Shown: positions 31,914 to 42,879, counted from the first letter of the stretch. The stretch is DNA of 64,000 nucleotides from Cladocopium goreaui (GCA_947184155.2 CAMXCT020000483.1:120763-184762); one strand, 5' to 3'. A program made the numbers and translations. The notes: generated by a model from the sequence alone, not told the origin.

Positions 31914-34160
31914 ATGACTGAACAGGATAGCAGCGATAATGCATTTTCTTTCTCTGGACATGCCGTTGCACCAGCTGCCGGCACGCAGTCAAATTCTTCA
32001 CAGAGTATCGACACTGGTGGAAGCGATGCCTCAGAACTGAGAACAAGCCAACCCAGGCGACATCTGGTTGCTCCTAGAGGGAGACAAATTTCGACAATGC
32101 AAGCAATTGAAGATAGGGACAGCACACCTGGAAAGAGAAGATCATCTGCACGACAATTGTCGCCTCCGATGACTCCAAGGACTAAGGCAAAGACTACGTC
32201 GTCGAATCCGCCTTCACCGATTCAGGACGCTACTCCATCAGGGACAGGATCTTATCAGCAAGTGAACGCCCCGTCAAGTGGTAGCGACATCTTCACTGCC
32301 TATCAGAGTGAGTTAGCAGAATACAAGACATCACTGGAGAGGGCCACTGAAGAAGAATCCGTACTTCAGGCAAGATTGAGCGAGACGACAGCATATGCCT
32401 ATCAACAATTTAATTTCCTGGAAAGCACCACTCATCAAGAGATGATGTCGATGACCGAACAACTCCAGATGCTGAACTTCGAGTTACAGGCTGCACAACA
32501 GGAAGATGAAGGTGCGACCTACAGGATCGAAGAGTTGGAAAGATATCAGACTATGTCGAATGAAGCCGCATCTCATTTGGAATTCAAATATTCACGACTA
32601 CGTTCGGAATTCGATGAACAAATGGGACAAGCAAACGCAATTATGGTACATGTGGGAACTGACGCGAATGCTCACATCAATCAACTCAGACTGGAACTGG
32701 AAAACGCAGAGATGAATGCCAAGCAAGAAGCTCTAGCAGTCGGCTATGCTAATGACCAAACATGTGCATTGCAGATCGAGATGCTCGAGGTTGCCAATCA
32801 GAACCAGACGATGAAGCACACCATGGCCATGAATGTCAGGCGACTGGAAACTGAGTTAGATGCTGCTGACATGAAGAGGGACGAGATCATGAAGGAGTTC
32901 CGTAGTAACATAAGATCTGAACATGACCGTTATGCAGAATGTGAACATCACTTAGCTTTGGAAGAATCACAGCTTCGATTACAGGTGATCCACAGTGAGA
33001 ACTTACAATCTCGACTAGCGATTTCTGAGAACAGGGTTTCTGAAGAATCTCTAGCTGAATCAGGCGGCATGCGGGACATGAGGATAATGGGACTACGTTC
33101 TGAACTACACATGAAACAAAGTCTTTTAGATCGAATGCAACAGCAACTGACTGAATCGAAGAATCAGTATCATGAACTTTCCTGTCAACAAGCCAGAAGA
33201 TCTTCACCAAGCAGATCACCGCATGGAGGACCTCTATACGAGATGTACATGCAAGCCGTGCGTGAACGTGACAGCTTGAAAGAATCCAAGGCCGAAGTTG
33301 ACAAGTTGTACTTGCAGAATAGATCTGAACTCATTGACACTGAGGACCTGCTCAAAGTCTTCCAGCGAAACTTTGATGAAACTGGTAAGAAATATCAAGA
33401 TGCTCTGAACAAGATCGATCACATGAGCAACAATCCGAATGTGACGAGTGCCTTGTTTGACAGTTTGCACAATGAACTCAATGACAGGGATACAGCTATT
33501 GCTCGCCTTCATACTGAACTTGAAGCCCAAAAGGACTCTCTTGAGCGTGCTCACAGGGATGCAGGTAAGTCCATCAAGATGTTGAACGACAGAAGACTCG
33601 TGATCAAAGGTGCGACTGACTATTCCATTCCCGAAAGCCATTTGACCGAGATGCATCAACTGGCCAATGAGCGTTACGCTGAGGTAGAAGAAATGACGAG
33701 TACCATTGCAGCCCTGAAATTGGAAAACCAAGCTCATTCTTCTTCATCAAAGAATAGACCGACTACGTTACATGGGTACCCCAGTACTGCTATGCCTCGG
33801 AATGAATGTGAAGAGAAGTGTGCTAAACTGAAAGCAGAGTTGGACGAGATGAAGCAAGAGAAGAACAATGAAGTTCGAAATCTTCAAGATGAGTTGAAGA
33901 AGATGGAAGATCGGAAAGATTATTACAAGAACAATTTCTCTCAAGCTGAAGATCGCGCCAACGATGAAGAGCAGGAATACCGAGCAGAAGCTGAAGCCTT
34001 CGAAAAGCTCAGGAACGAGTACAACACCAATGTCAAGGAGTTGGAGAACCTTGAAAGGGATAGATCCAAGTCATCCGTATCTCTAAGAGAAGCCGAAAAG
34101 ATCAGCCTCCAACCCTGGCCTAAGACCACTGAACTTTCATCCTGGAAGTGTCGTTCATGA
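31914..34160 (+). CDS. ORF1: 748-aa coiled-coil protein, N-terminal Gag-like
   Basis: Starts at the first ATG after the primer-binding site (58 bases of leader). Residues 1 to about 115 are Ser/Pro/Thr-rich and probably disordered (PSSGSDIFTAYQ at the end). From about 120 to the C-terminus the sequence is almost continuous coiled coil, dense in Glu, Gln, Leu and Lys, with a break near residue 430 (ARRSSPSRSPHGGP). No zinc finger or enzyme motif. The stop is TGA at 34158. The next frame, which begins the recognisable Gag domain, is open from 34087, so ORF1 and ORF2 overlap by 74 bases with a +1 relation. Either a +1 programmed frameshift or a single-base change would fuse them. Likely role: a structural, self-assembling part of the capsid. 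Function inferred from composition and place only. Confidence 0.75.
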   Translation: MTEQDSSDNAFSFSGHAVAPAAGTQSNSSQSIDTGGSDASELRTSQPRRHLVAPRGRQISTMQAIEDRDSTPGKRRSSARQLSPPMTPRTKAKTTSSNPPSPIQDATPSGTGSYQQVNAPSSGSDIFTAYQSELAEYKTSLERATEEESVLQARLSETTAYAYQQFNFLESTTHQEMMSMTEQLQMLNFELQAAQQEDEGATYRIEELERYQTMSNEAASHLEFKYSRLRSEFDEQMGQANAIMVHVGTDANAHINQLRLELENAEMNAKQEALAVGYANDQTCALQIEMLEVANQNQTMKHTMAMNVRRLETELDAADMKRDEIMKEFRSNIRSEHDRYAECEHHLALEESQLRLQVIHSENLQSRLAISENRVSEESLAESGGMRDMRIMGLRSELHMKQSLLDRMQQQLTESKNQYHELSCQQARRSSPSRSPHGGPLYEMYMQAVRERDSLKESKAEVDKLYLQNRSELIDTEDLLKVFQRNFDETGKKYQDALNKIDHMSNNPNVTSALFDSLHNELNDRDTAIARLHTELEAQKDSLERAHRDAGKSIKMLNDRRLVIKGATDYSIPESHLTEMHQLANERYAEVEEMTSTIAALKLENQAHSSSSKNRPTTLHGYPSTAMPRNECEEKCAKLKAELDEMKQEKNNEVRNLQDELKKMEDRKDYYKNNFSQAEDRANDEEQEYRAEAEAFEKLRNEYNTNVKELENLERDRSKSSVSLREAEKISLQPWPKTTELSSWKCRS

Positions 34161-37100
34161 AGTTTGCGTTGCAAGTGGAGATCGAAACTATGAAGATTGG
34201 AAAGCGTGGCTTGCTCCGTGTCTTGCAGATCAACCTGACTTGGAGACGCTGGCCAAAGCTCCTGATGTAAGATTCCAATCCATTGATGCCAAGCTCTCCA
34301 ATGCCTTGAGAAAAGTCATTGACAATGCTGGGGACAAGTCCATGCAAGTGAAGTATGACATGTCCATGAAGAACCAATTGTATGGGAGAAGTGGGGACTT
34401 CATCAAGGGACGAGAACTATTTGCAATGATATTGATTAGCTTCAAGTCACCTGACCACACTGAAGTTCTCTACAATGCCCATCATTTATACATGTTCAAC
34501 TACTATGGAGACGATCAACTTGAGGCATTCTACAACAAGTGGCTTGACATCGTATACAATATGAAACATGATGATCTGCCTTCCAACAATTCCCTGCGTG
34601 ACACATTGTTCCGGAAGATTGAACATTCAAAACTTATGGCCTTCGATATCAACCGATACAAAACCTTTGATGAAGGGCATCATGAGAAGACCTATGCTTA
34701 CCTAACTGGTATGATCAAGGGATACATAGCACGAGGGAAGCAAGAACGACTGTTGAAAGATAGAGAACGTGCAGTGAAACTGTCATTGTCCTCAAACAAG
34801 ACGACACCTGCCTTAGAAGATGCAGACAAGCCTGCCGCTCCCGTCAAGACCAAGAAGGAGAATGAAGCAGCTGCATCGTCTACAGGTGATCCTCCCAAAC
34901 GTCCCAAGGCGAAAGCGAAGAGTGAAGCTGCATCAGTACTTCCTACACCTTCTCCGAAATCCCATGCCGACAAGAACAACAAGAAAGGCAAAGGTGGGAA
35001 GGGAAGATCATCTTCACCCGTTGACAAGAAGAAGATTTTCTGTAACTACTTCTTCAATAAAGGAGGATGCAACAAAGGTGACAAATGTCTTTACAGTCAT
35101 TCTCAGAAGGTCTATGATGCCAAGATGAAAGGTAAGAAGGGCAGAAGCGGAAGTCGAGATTCATCAAGAGGGAAAGGTAGAGGAAGTTCATCTTCAGCTG
35201 GACCCAAAAAGAAGGTATGTTGGAATTGGCAAGAGGGTACCTGCAAGTTTGGAAGCAAATGTAAATTCCTGCATGCAGATAAATCGCCTTCAGCATCCTC
35301 AGAGAGAACCAGCAAGAAGACACCAAAGAAGAAGGCGACTCCCATTACCATTGATTCCTTCTTTGATAGCGACAATGAAGATTCTATGGATTATACCTCA
35401 CCGAGGATAGCCAGCACAAAGAAGTCTTCTGATGATCGCAGGATCTCATTTGATCTGGAACCTGAAGTGCACGAGATCGCCATTGAGGACTACCAGGAGG
35501 GACTACCCAAACGTACGTATCGTGACCCCAACAATCAGTATGTCTTCTGGAAAGTCGATGATTTAACCGACGATCAGTCCAAGTCCGACAACACCCTCGG
35601 TTCAGTCCGAGCTCGGGCAAAGGCTATCATCATGGACAGATGTGGACTCCATCGTTTTGTTGATGAAGTTAGAATCATTATTGGCCCCAAGTTCGACATG
35701 TTGATCAAACTGGACAATGGTCGTGATGACTTGATTTTTATTGAAGAGCTTGTTGAGCATGAAGTTGGAAACTCCCTCATGAAGTCCAAGAACATAATGT
35801 GCATTTCACTACCAGTGCAAGCCAAAGATCGTAGATTCATCCTGGATTCTGGCAGCGGACACGATCTGATTTCTGCAAGGAAAGCCGAAAGGATGAACTT
35901 GAAGCAGCGAACTTGTGATCCTATCATGTTCCACACAGCCAACGGTTCAACTGCTACTCAGACGGAAGCAGAGATTGACCTGGGAACCTTTGACGTGACC
36001 TCTCACGCCTATGTACTGGACGACACTCCGTCCGTGATGTCTCTTGGGAAACGATGCATGGAAGAAGGATACTCCTTTGTATGGCCATCTGGTCAAATGC
36101 CTTTCATGATTACGAAGAATGGAGAACGCATCGATTTGACAATCCATGACAACATCCCCTATGTTGATCTTGGAACTTACGAATGCACTCCTCATGAATG
36201 TCATCATGCATCGAAGATCCATGACCTATTGACACATCCCCAAGTTGGATTCAATGATTTCAACGACATTGATGATGTTGGTCAACCCTCACGAAGAGTA
36301 CATCTTGATGGAGAAAGTGGTCTTGAGACATCAACTGAGGATCACAACTGTTCCCGATATGTCAAGAAGCTCAAGGTGAAGAAGAAGAGAAGAGCAATGA
36401 ACCGGCAGAAACATTCGGCAACTCCTGGAGAAGAAGAAGAGGAACCTCCTGAGGGCGGCGAGTATGAACCAGGAACTCCGCTTGGCGATCCTCCTGGGGA
36501 CGAGACTGACCTTGAAGATGACGGTCATGGTGCTCCTGAAGATGCCGCTGAAGGTGATGAAGATGACATCGAGATCGATGTTGTTGAAGGTGAATCTAGG
36601 GTTGCCAAAAGAGGAACACTCAGGAGAGAAGCTAACAGCCTAAATCACAAGTTGACCCACAGATACAAGAATCCATATTGCGACTCATGCATTCGAGCAA
36701 AGATGAAGCACTTCAAGACTCGTCGTGGTGCATACAAGAGGGAACTCAAGAAGTTTGGCGACCTCATTACCTTTGATGCGGTGGACACATCCAAAGTCCA
36801 TGATGACGTGTTGGTCCTCGAGAAGGAAGTGTTGGTTGTCAGAGACTGTTATACAGGAATCATTGGTGCTTATCCATCTGATCGAATGACCAAAGATGAT
36901 GTAGTCAGAGCAGTGAAACAGTTCATCGGCGCCAAGAAGGTCAGACAGGCCTACTCTGATCATGCTCCTCAATTCATTGAAGCTATGAATGAGATGAAGA
37001 TACCAATTGATCATTCGTTGCCTGGAAGACCTCAAACCAACTCAATTGCCGAAAGGACGAACCAATTTATTCTCACAGCTACTTCTACATGCCTTTTGGA

Positions 37101-38919
37101 AGCTGGATTACCACCTTGTTTCTGGAGAACAGCAATCCTTTGTGTATGTCATCTACTCAACGTGGAACCCAACGATGATGAATTGAGCGCTTGGTGCAAA
37201 CTCCATGGATCTGAATTTGCTGGCAAACTCATTCCCTATGGTGCTCGTGTGAACTACAAGCCTCCGAAGACCAGAGAAGCGGGACAACTTCACAAGTTTG
37301 GGCCTGATTCTATTCCAGGAGTGTTTGCAGGGTATCACATTGGTCCAGGGATGCATTGGTCAAGACAATACAAAGTATGGCCTCTGAGTGAATTCGTACA
37401 TCAAAATCTTGGTGACGATGCTAGCAAACCTGAACACCGTCTTCTCAAACCTCATTTGACTGAAAAGGTCGAGATGGTCACTCCATTGACATTTCCATGC
37501 AAGCAGGAATATGAGAGGGTGAACACCACATTGGAAGGAATGAAAGAAAGAGAAATCCTCGATGGCGATCCCTCCAAAGTGCCTCATGGAGATGACGAAG
37601 AACATGACCAAGATGAAGATGATGATGAGCTTGATGACGGAGACGACGGTGGACCTGGACCAAGTGGTGGAAAAGTCTCAAAGAAGCCTCTTGATGACCC
37701 TGAGGATATCTTCGACAAAGACAAAGATCCAGAAGAGATGACCCTCCAGGAATTGATCGACGCCCAACCAGACCATTGGAAGAAGGGCAAAGCTGGAGAT
37801 GGGAAGGTATACCTCAATGACGATGGTGAGAAGGTCAAGTTGAACGTCAAGGGTTACCCATACAAGATTGGAGATGACGGTAGACGAATGTTCAGAACGT
37901 CATTGCGTCCCAAAGGGACCTATTCTCCTGAAGAATGGCGCAAACTCTCTCAATCTGACCGGAATACCATCCTCAAAGCCGAGAAGAAGAAGTTGGAGAA
38001 GAAAGAGGCCGATGACAAAGCCAAAAGATTGGTCGAAGAAAAGAAGAAGAAGGCAACGAAGAAGGAGAAGAAAGATTCAAAGAAAGACAAGGACGAGCCA
38101 AAGTCCAAGGACGATGAGGGTGGTGATGAAAGTAAGAAGGATGACTCTCAGAAATCCGATACAGGTGTTGGTGAAGTTGTGAAGAACAAAATTACCTTAC
38201 CTATCACATGTACAAGTACGTATCTTGATTTGTACGACATAGTCGATGATGACGATGTACATGGAAGACGATACATTGATTGTCGAAAAGTGAAGAGGAA
38301 TGCTGATGCTAGTCCATGTTCCGATGCTTCTACTGACGTCCCGGACGACGAGGAATATCTCACTGAATGGGATGAATGGTCGGAGGTCGAGAAAGGACGT
38401 GGCCCAAAAGCATCGTGGAGTGGTGAAGTTTGGAGCACATTGTCAGGTGAGATTTCGAGGTTTTCCATGGCTACGCCAGGAGAGTCGACAATGATCAAAA
38501 ATGGCAAATGTGTTAACGTCAAGAACGTGAAGAACATAGCCACTGATGATGATGAATACATTCCATTCCCAACTATGCCGTGTACTTCTGCATCAAATCA
38601 AAGTCACCGAACCAAGATACCATCAGGAGGTCTTGGAAGCAAACTTTTCAATGCAATGGTTTCACGACCTGTGGGCGGAGCCGAGATTGAGTCTAACCCA
38701 AAGGCCAAAGAGGCAATGCTCAAGGAGTGGAAAGGCCTTCGTGATCAAGAGGTATTTGACTTTACAATGGTTCGTGAATACGACGATGTTGTTGCAGAGG
38801 CCAAGAAGAACAAAAGGAAGTACACATGGCCAGGGTCCATGGCATATGCGTGGAAAAGAATTACCAGCTGTCAGAAGACAATCCTGGACGAAAATTCAAG
38901 GGAAGAGGCGTTCTGCTAG
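34087..38919 (+). CDS. ORF2: Gag (CCCH fingers), protease and integrase, plus start of RT
   Basis: Residues here are counted from the TTG at 34240. There is no convincing AUG at the start of the domain; the frame is open from 34087, so expression by frameshift from ORF1 is likely. Domains: Gag helical domain (from YEDWKAWLAPCLAD at about 34190 to about residue 180); two CCCH zinc fingers, C268-x8-C-x5-C-x3-H287 and C327-x7-C-x5-C-x3-H345; aspartic protease ILDSGSGHDLIS with D536; integrase with H803-x3-H807-x6-C814-x2-C817, then D846, D907 (AYSDHAPQF) and E938 (SIAERTNQ). An acidic/lysine-rich linker (about residues 1110-1320) follows, then the first residues of RT (LKEWKGLRDQEVFDF). The frame ends at TAG 38917 in the middle of the RT N-terminus; homology continues in the -1 frame. 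Confidence 0.9.
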   Translation, partial: EKPKRSASNPGLRPLNFHPGSVVHEVCVASGDRNYEDWKAWLAPCLADQPDLETLAKAPDVRFQSIDAKLSNALRKVIDNAGDKSMQVKYDMSMKNQLYGRSGDFIKGRELFAMILISFKSPDHTEVLYNAHHLYMFNYYGDDQLEAFYNKWLDIVYNMKHDDLPSNNSLRDTLFRKIEHSKLMAFDINRYKTFDEGHHEKTYAYLTGMIKGYIARGKQERLLKDRERAVKLSLSSNKTTPALEDADKPAAPVKTKKENEAAASSTGDPPKRPKAKAKSEAASVLPTPSPKSHADKNNKKGKGGKGRSSSPVDKKKIFCNYFFNKGGCNKGDKCLYSHSQKVYDAKMKGKKGRSGSRDSSRGKGRGSSSSAGPKKKVCWNWQEGTCKFGSKCKFLHADKSPSASSERTSKKTPKKKATPITIDSFFDSDNEDSMDYTSPRIASTKKSSDDRRISFDLEPEVHEIAIEDYQEGLPKRTYRDPNNQYVFWKVDDLTDDQSKSDNTLGSVRARAKAIIMDRCGLHRFVDEVRIIIGPKFDMLIKLDNGRDDLIFIEELVEHEVGNSLMKSKNIMCISLPVQAKDRRFILDSGSGHDLISARKAERMNLKQRTCDPIMFHTANGSTATQTEAEIDLGTFDVTSHAYVLDDTPSVMSLGKRCMEEGYSFVWPSGQMPFMITKNGERIDLTIHDNIPYVDLGTYECTPHECHHASKIHDLLTHPQVGFNDFNDIDDVGQPSRRVHLDGESGLETSTEDHNCSRYVKKLKVKKKRRAMNRQKHSATPGEEEEEPPEGGEYEPGTPLGDPPGDETDLEDDGHGAPEDAAEGDEDDIEIDVVEGESRVAKRGTLRREANSLNHKLTHRYKNPYCDSCIRAKMKHFKTRRGAYKRELKKFGDLITFDAVDTSKVHDDVLVLEKEVLVVRDCYTGIIGAYPSDRMTKDDVVRAVKQFIGAKKVRQAYSDHAPQFIEAMNEMKIPIDHSLPGRPQTNSIAERTNQFILTATSTCLLEAGLPPCFWRTAILCVCHLLNVEPNDDELSAWCKLHGSEFAGKLIPYGARVNYKPPKTREAGQLHKFGPDSIPGVFAGYHIGPGMHWSRQYKVWPLSEFVHQNLGDDASKPEHRLLKPHLTEKVEMVTPLTFPCKQEYERVNTTLEGMKEREILDGDPSKVPHGDDEEHDQDEDDDELDDGDDGGPGPSGGKVSKKPLDDPEDIFDKDKDPEEMTLQELIDAQPDHWKKGKAGDGKVYLNDDGEKVKLNVKGYPYKIGDDGRRMFRTSLRPKGTYSPEEWRKLSQSDRNTILKAEKKKLEKKEADDKAKRLVEEKKKKATKKEKKDSKKDKDEPKSKDDEGGDESKKDDSQKSDTGVGEVVKNKITLPITCTSTYLDLYDIVDDDDVHGRRYIDCRKVKRNADASPCSDASTDVPDDEEYLTEWDEWSEVEKGRGPKASWSGEVWSTLSGEISRFSMATPGESTMIKNGKCVNVKNVKNIATDDDEYIPFPTMPCTSASNQSHRTKIPSGGLGSKLFNAMVSRPVGGAEIESNPKAKEAMLKEWKGLRDQEVFDFTMVREYDDVVAEAKKNKRKYTWPGSMAYAWKRITSCQKTILDENSREEAFC

Positions 38920-41900
38920 GAAATCAGGTGAAGAATCAGCATTGGGAGGCAGCATTCTTCCAAGACTTGGGAAATTCCCCTGCTTCCTTTGAAGCCTCAC
39001 GATGGGCAGATTTTTACGGTTGTCTTCCTGGGCACTCCGTCAAGTTGGCAGATGCGATTCAGGCTTACATCCAGGCTAAGTTGAAGGGACCTTTGTGTTG
39101 GGTGGAGTTACCCACTGATGCATGGCCGCCGGAGATACAGTATTGGAAGTTCCGTCGCCCTGTCGTAAGACTCGACAAAGCCCTGTACGGACACCCTGAT
39201 TCAGGCACGATGTGGGAACAACATTGTGACAAGAAAGTTCAAGAAATTGGTTTTAAGCCCATTGGTGAGGAATGGCCTTCTATGTATTTTCATGATGAGC
39301 TCAAATTGCTGTTGGTAATCTATGTGGATGATCTTAAGCTTGCTGGGCCCTCCGAAAATCTGGCCAAAGGTTGGGATATGCTGCGCACTGTTCTGCGCAT
39401 TGAACCCGAAACCGATCTGGGACTTTACTTAGGATGTGTTTTATCCCAAGGTGAGACCCAATTGCATAATGGTAAGAAAGTCAAGACCATAACTTATAAC
39501 ATGGAAGGATTGTTAAAGTTATCGGTGGAAAAGTATCTTGACATCATTGGTAAGGACACAAAATTGAAAAAGGTATCAACTCCAAGCCTTCCAGAGGAAA
39601 CGAAAAGCAGCCCGTATCGAGCTCCTTCCGATGGAAAACGCAAAGTTGAGTGTCCTTGGTGTGCACATTCCTTCGATCCAGATATGCCTGCTCTCTCTGA
39701 GACTGGCAACTCACGTCCTGGCCAAGACAGTGAGACGCTGAGCCGTGGGAATCTAGCTCCGCATGCAGCTAGTGTGCTGATGAAGCTGCTTTATGCAGCC
39801 CGCATTGCGCGGTTTGACCTGTTGAGATCCATCAATGCATTAGCACGTAATGTGACTAAATGGACAAAGGATGATGACGCCCGTCTTCATCACCTAATGT
39901 GTTATGTTAATTCCACATTGTCCCTCAAAATGATAGGATGGGTCGGAGACAAAATTGAAGATTTATCATTAGGACTATTTGCAGATGCGGATTTCGCTGG
40001 ATGTGCCCAATCCTTGAGATCAACTTCAGGATCGCACTTACAAGTCCAAGGTAAGTTCACAAGATTCCCACTTGCTGGTGGAAGTAAGCGACAAGGGTGT
40101 GTTAGTCATTCTACCCCCGAAGCTGAAATTGTGGCTGCAGATACTGCACTTAGGACTCTAGGAATCCCCGCATTAAGTCTGTGGAAAGTCTTAGCCAAAG
40201 TTTTTCCTCAACTCCTGTTTCATGACGATAATCAAGGTATGATTGGTGTTGTCAGATCAGGACGGAATCCAACCATGCGTTATTTGGAGCGCACACATGG
40301 TATTTCCATTGCCTCCATGCATGAACATTTCCAAAAGGATCATTTTGTACTGATTTATGAAATTACAGCCAAAATGGCAGCCGATATCTATACTAAAGGA
40401 TTCAAGAATCCCATGGCATGGAAGAAAGCTTGTATGCTAATCAACTTGTTGGAACCTCAGGACTTGCAGAGTAAAGAAGTCTTGGACATGTTGCAGCCAA
40501 GCACCGATGTCGATATGACTACTCGACAAGTTTTCCAATCCAAAACTGAGGATATCCCAAACTTCCCATACACGGAAACCCCTATTTTGCCAAAAGAAGT
40601 GTATAGGAAGGGTTTGACAAGTAAAGAGAAGCTACAATACTTGCCAGGTATGGATCCCATTTTTGTCGTCAAGCAACCGGTGTTTTATCGTCCTAGGCCA
40701 CCCGGCCTGATTGTGCCGCCAGATGTATTGAGATCCACATGGGTTCTTCTCAATGGTACCTGGACAAAGGTCGAACACCGTGCATCTCCACCAGAGCAGG
40801 CCATCAGATTTGATAAGTGGGTTGAACGAGCGTGTTTTCAGTATCATTCGCCTAACAAGCAGCCGTTGATCCCGGACACTGTTTCACACTCCGTTTCAAC
40901 GACCTCAACCCACCGGGTGATGTCGTCAAAGCACGTGCATGCCCCGCCTGCCCACTCGAGCTCACTACGTGACTCGTGTGCGTCAACACAACATGACCGT
41001 GTACAGCATCTGACCGATTCACCAATGCTGATGTTCTCGGTTGATGCCTTGTTTTTAGATGCACAGACATCACCGTCTCAACACCCGAAATCCATTCACC
41101 AGTGCCTTCAGCCAGCCACACGTGTGATCAATACGCTTATGCGCCTTGTTCATGGGGGGAGTGAGGGTGAAGGATGTGAGGGTGAAGGAAAGGGGCACCC
41201 ACAGTCCACTTCAACAAGTGAGGGTGAAGGATGTAGTGAGGGTGAAGGAAAGGGGCACCCACAGTCCACTTCAACACCTGGCCTATGTCATACGCATCCG
41301 GAATTAGACATCAATGATAACATTCCGTTTGTAAAATCCACCCGAAAATCCCAAGTGTTAGGTAAGAAAAATGAAGACCATTGGCAGTGGGATGGGAAAG
41401 AGACATTGATCCGAATTCACAAAACGCCAAGAAGGCAAAACTTTGTACCACAGGATTGCGAAGACTGTCCTTGTGACCCTAGGATCATATGTGATGAGAG
41501 GGAAACTGAACAAAAGTTCAAAACCAATACTCGAGTGATCAAAGACATATGGAGATTCAAGGGCGACAATCATGAATCAACGAACAAGTTGAATGAATTT
41601 TGGACTGGAAAATCGACATTCAAGGTGCTCGCCAATGCTGAAGTGATCGATGGAGGTAAGAACTGTAAAGTGAGTCAGGGAGTAATCACGCTATGCACCA
41701 ATTGCAATGACGTGAAAACTATTCCCATCACTGATGTTTTTGTCCCCTATCAATATCACATTGAAGTAGGCAAACATGAGGTTGACCATCCTACAGTGTC
41801 GGTAATCCTTTGGAGAGAAAAGAAAAACAGAACTTTGGAATTTCAATTTTCCAAATCACCTTGTGACATGATGACATCAAAGTATGCGAAGTCTTCCCTT

Positions 41901-42700
41901 GCAATCAATTTGATCGAAGTTCCTCAAGCAGTCCCATGCTTCGTCTTGTTATGTTCGGAAGAGAGAAACTGGTTTACGTTCTTGCAGAACAAAATGAAGG
42001 ACGAAATGAAGTTTCATGTCGTGCCAATCACTGAAGATGACGACATGCTCTCTCCGTACGGAATCAGTAAAGCAAGGCGATGCCTTCGGACCAAACTTGA
42101 TTCAATGTTTTTTGCAGGTCCATGTACAGGAGGTTCACCATGGAACCGAATCAACCGATGGGTGAGCGAAGCAACAACACAACTCATCGAAGCAAAGAAG
42201 CAGATCTTCTGGGCGATGTGGGAAGTGTTTGCATCAGTGCTAAGTGAACTTATCAACATGGGATCACCAGCCTTGCTTGAGTTGCCTAGAGGTTGTGACT
42301 ACTGGAAGGACCGTAGAATGACAGAACTTGTGGAAGGAACCGTATCTCATGAGCACAAATTTGATGGATGCATGTATGGCTTGAAATCACAATTCCAAGA
42401 GACTCCCAAACCAATCAAGAAACCATGGAAGATTGTCTCATGGGGGGTGTCGTTTCCGAAGCTTCATAGAAGATGTGATCGCCGTCATGACCATGCAGAG
42501 TGTGCCGGTAGGGAAACTCGCATTACTCAAGTTTACACTAAATGGATAGCCAAGATAATCATGAATGGAATCAATGATCATGTAATCAGGAATAGTCCAT
42601 TTGTGAACGTCAGAGTGATGAAACGTTGGAAGCCGCTTGCATGTGATGAACAACTGAAAGCTGAAATGTCTCGTGATTCCGAGAATGTCCGCAGTCACCC
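38820..42700 (+). CDS. ORF3a: reverse transcriptase, RNase H and methyltransferase-like extension
   Basis: This frame is open without a stop from before the ATG at 38826 to 46652; I split it at about 42.7 kb by content. Residues are counted from 38826. RT: VHGICVEKNYQL, RKFKGRGVLLGNQV, catalytic IYVDDLKLAG with D168/D169. RNase H: D387 in LFADADFAG, E432/E434 in STPEAEIVAADT, D467/D468 in FHDDNQG, D520 in ADIYTKGF. After a linker with a tandem duplication comes a domain at about residues 1025-1260: FVLLCSEERNW, GPCTGGSPWNRIN (C1100), LLELPRGCDYW (E1152), KFDGCMYGL, KPIKKPWKIVS, RRHDHAECAGRETRITQVY. PCTxxSxxN and E-L-P resemble motifs IV and VI of cytosine-5 methyltransferases. RT/RNase H certain; the methyltransferase reading is tentative. 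Confidence 0.88.
41160..41276 (+). repeat. in-frame tandem duplication, 57/60 bp
   Basis: AGTGAGGGTGAAGGATGT, then GAGGGTGAAGGAAAGGGGCA and CCCACAGTCCACTTCAACA, occurs twice head to tail, the second copy with three extra bases (AGT). It encodes a doubled SEGEGxxEGEGKGHPQSTST-type linker between RNase H and the methyltransferase-like domain, and keeps frame. Confidence 0.9.
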
Positions 42701-42879
42701 AATCAAGTCGGTGGCAACATCCGTTTGTGCTACTCGAGAGCTCGACGCCATTGACCATTCGTTCGAGCGATCGCTACTGCACTGGTGCTTTTCGAGATTG
42801 ACATCAACTTCGGTTCTTTCATCGTGGCACTTTTCATTTTCGTGTCTACTGCTTTCTGAATTCGACTCCGACTGGTTGT

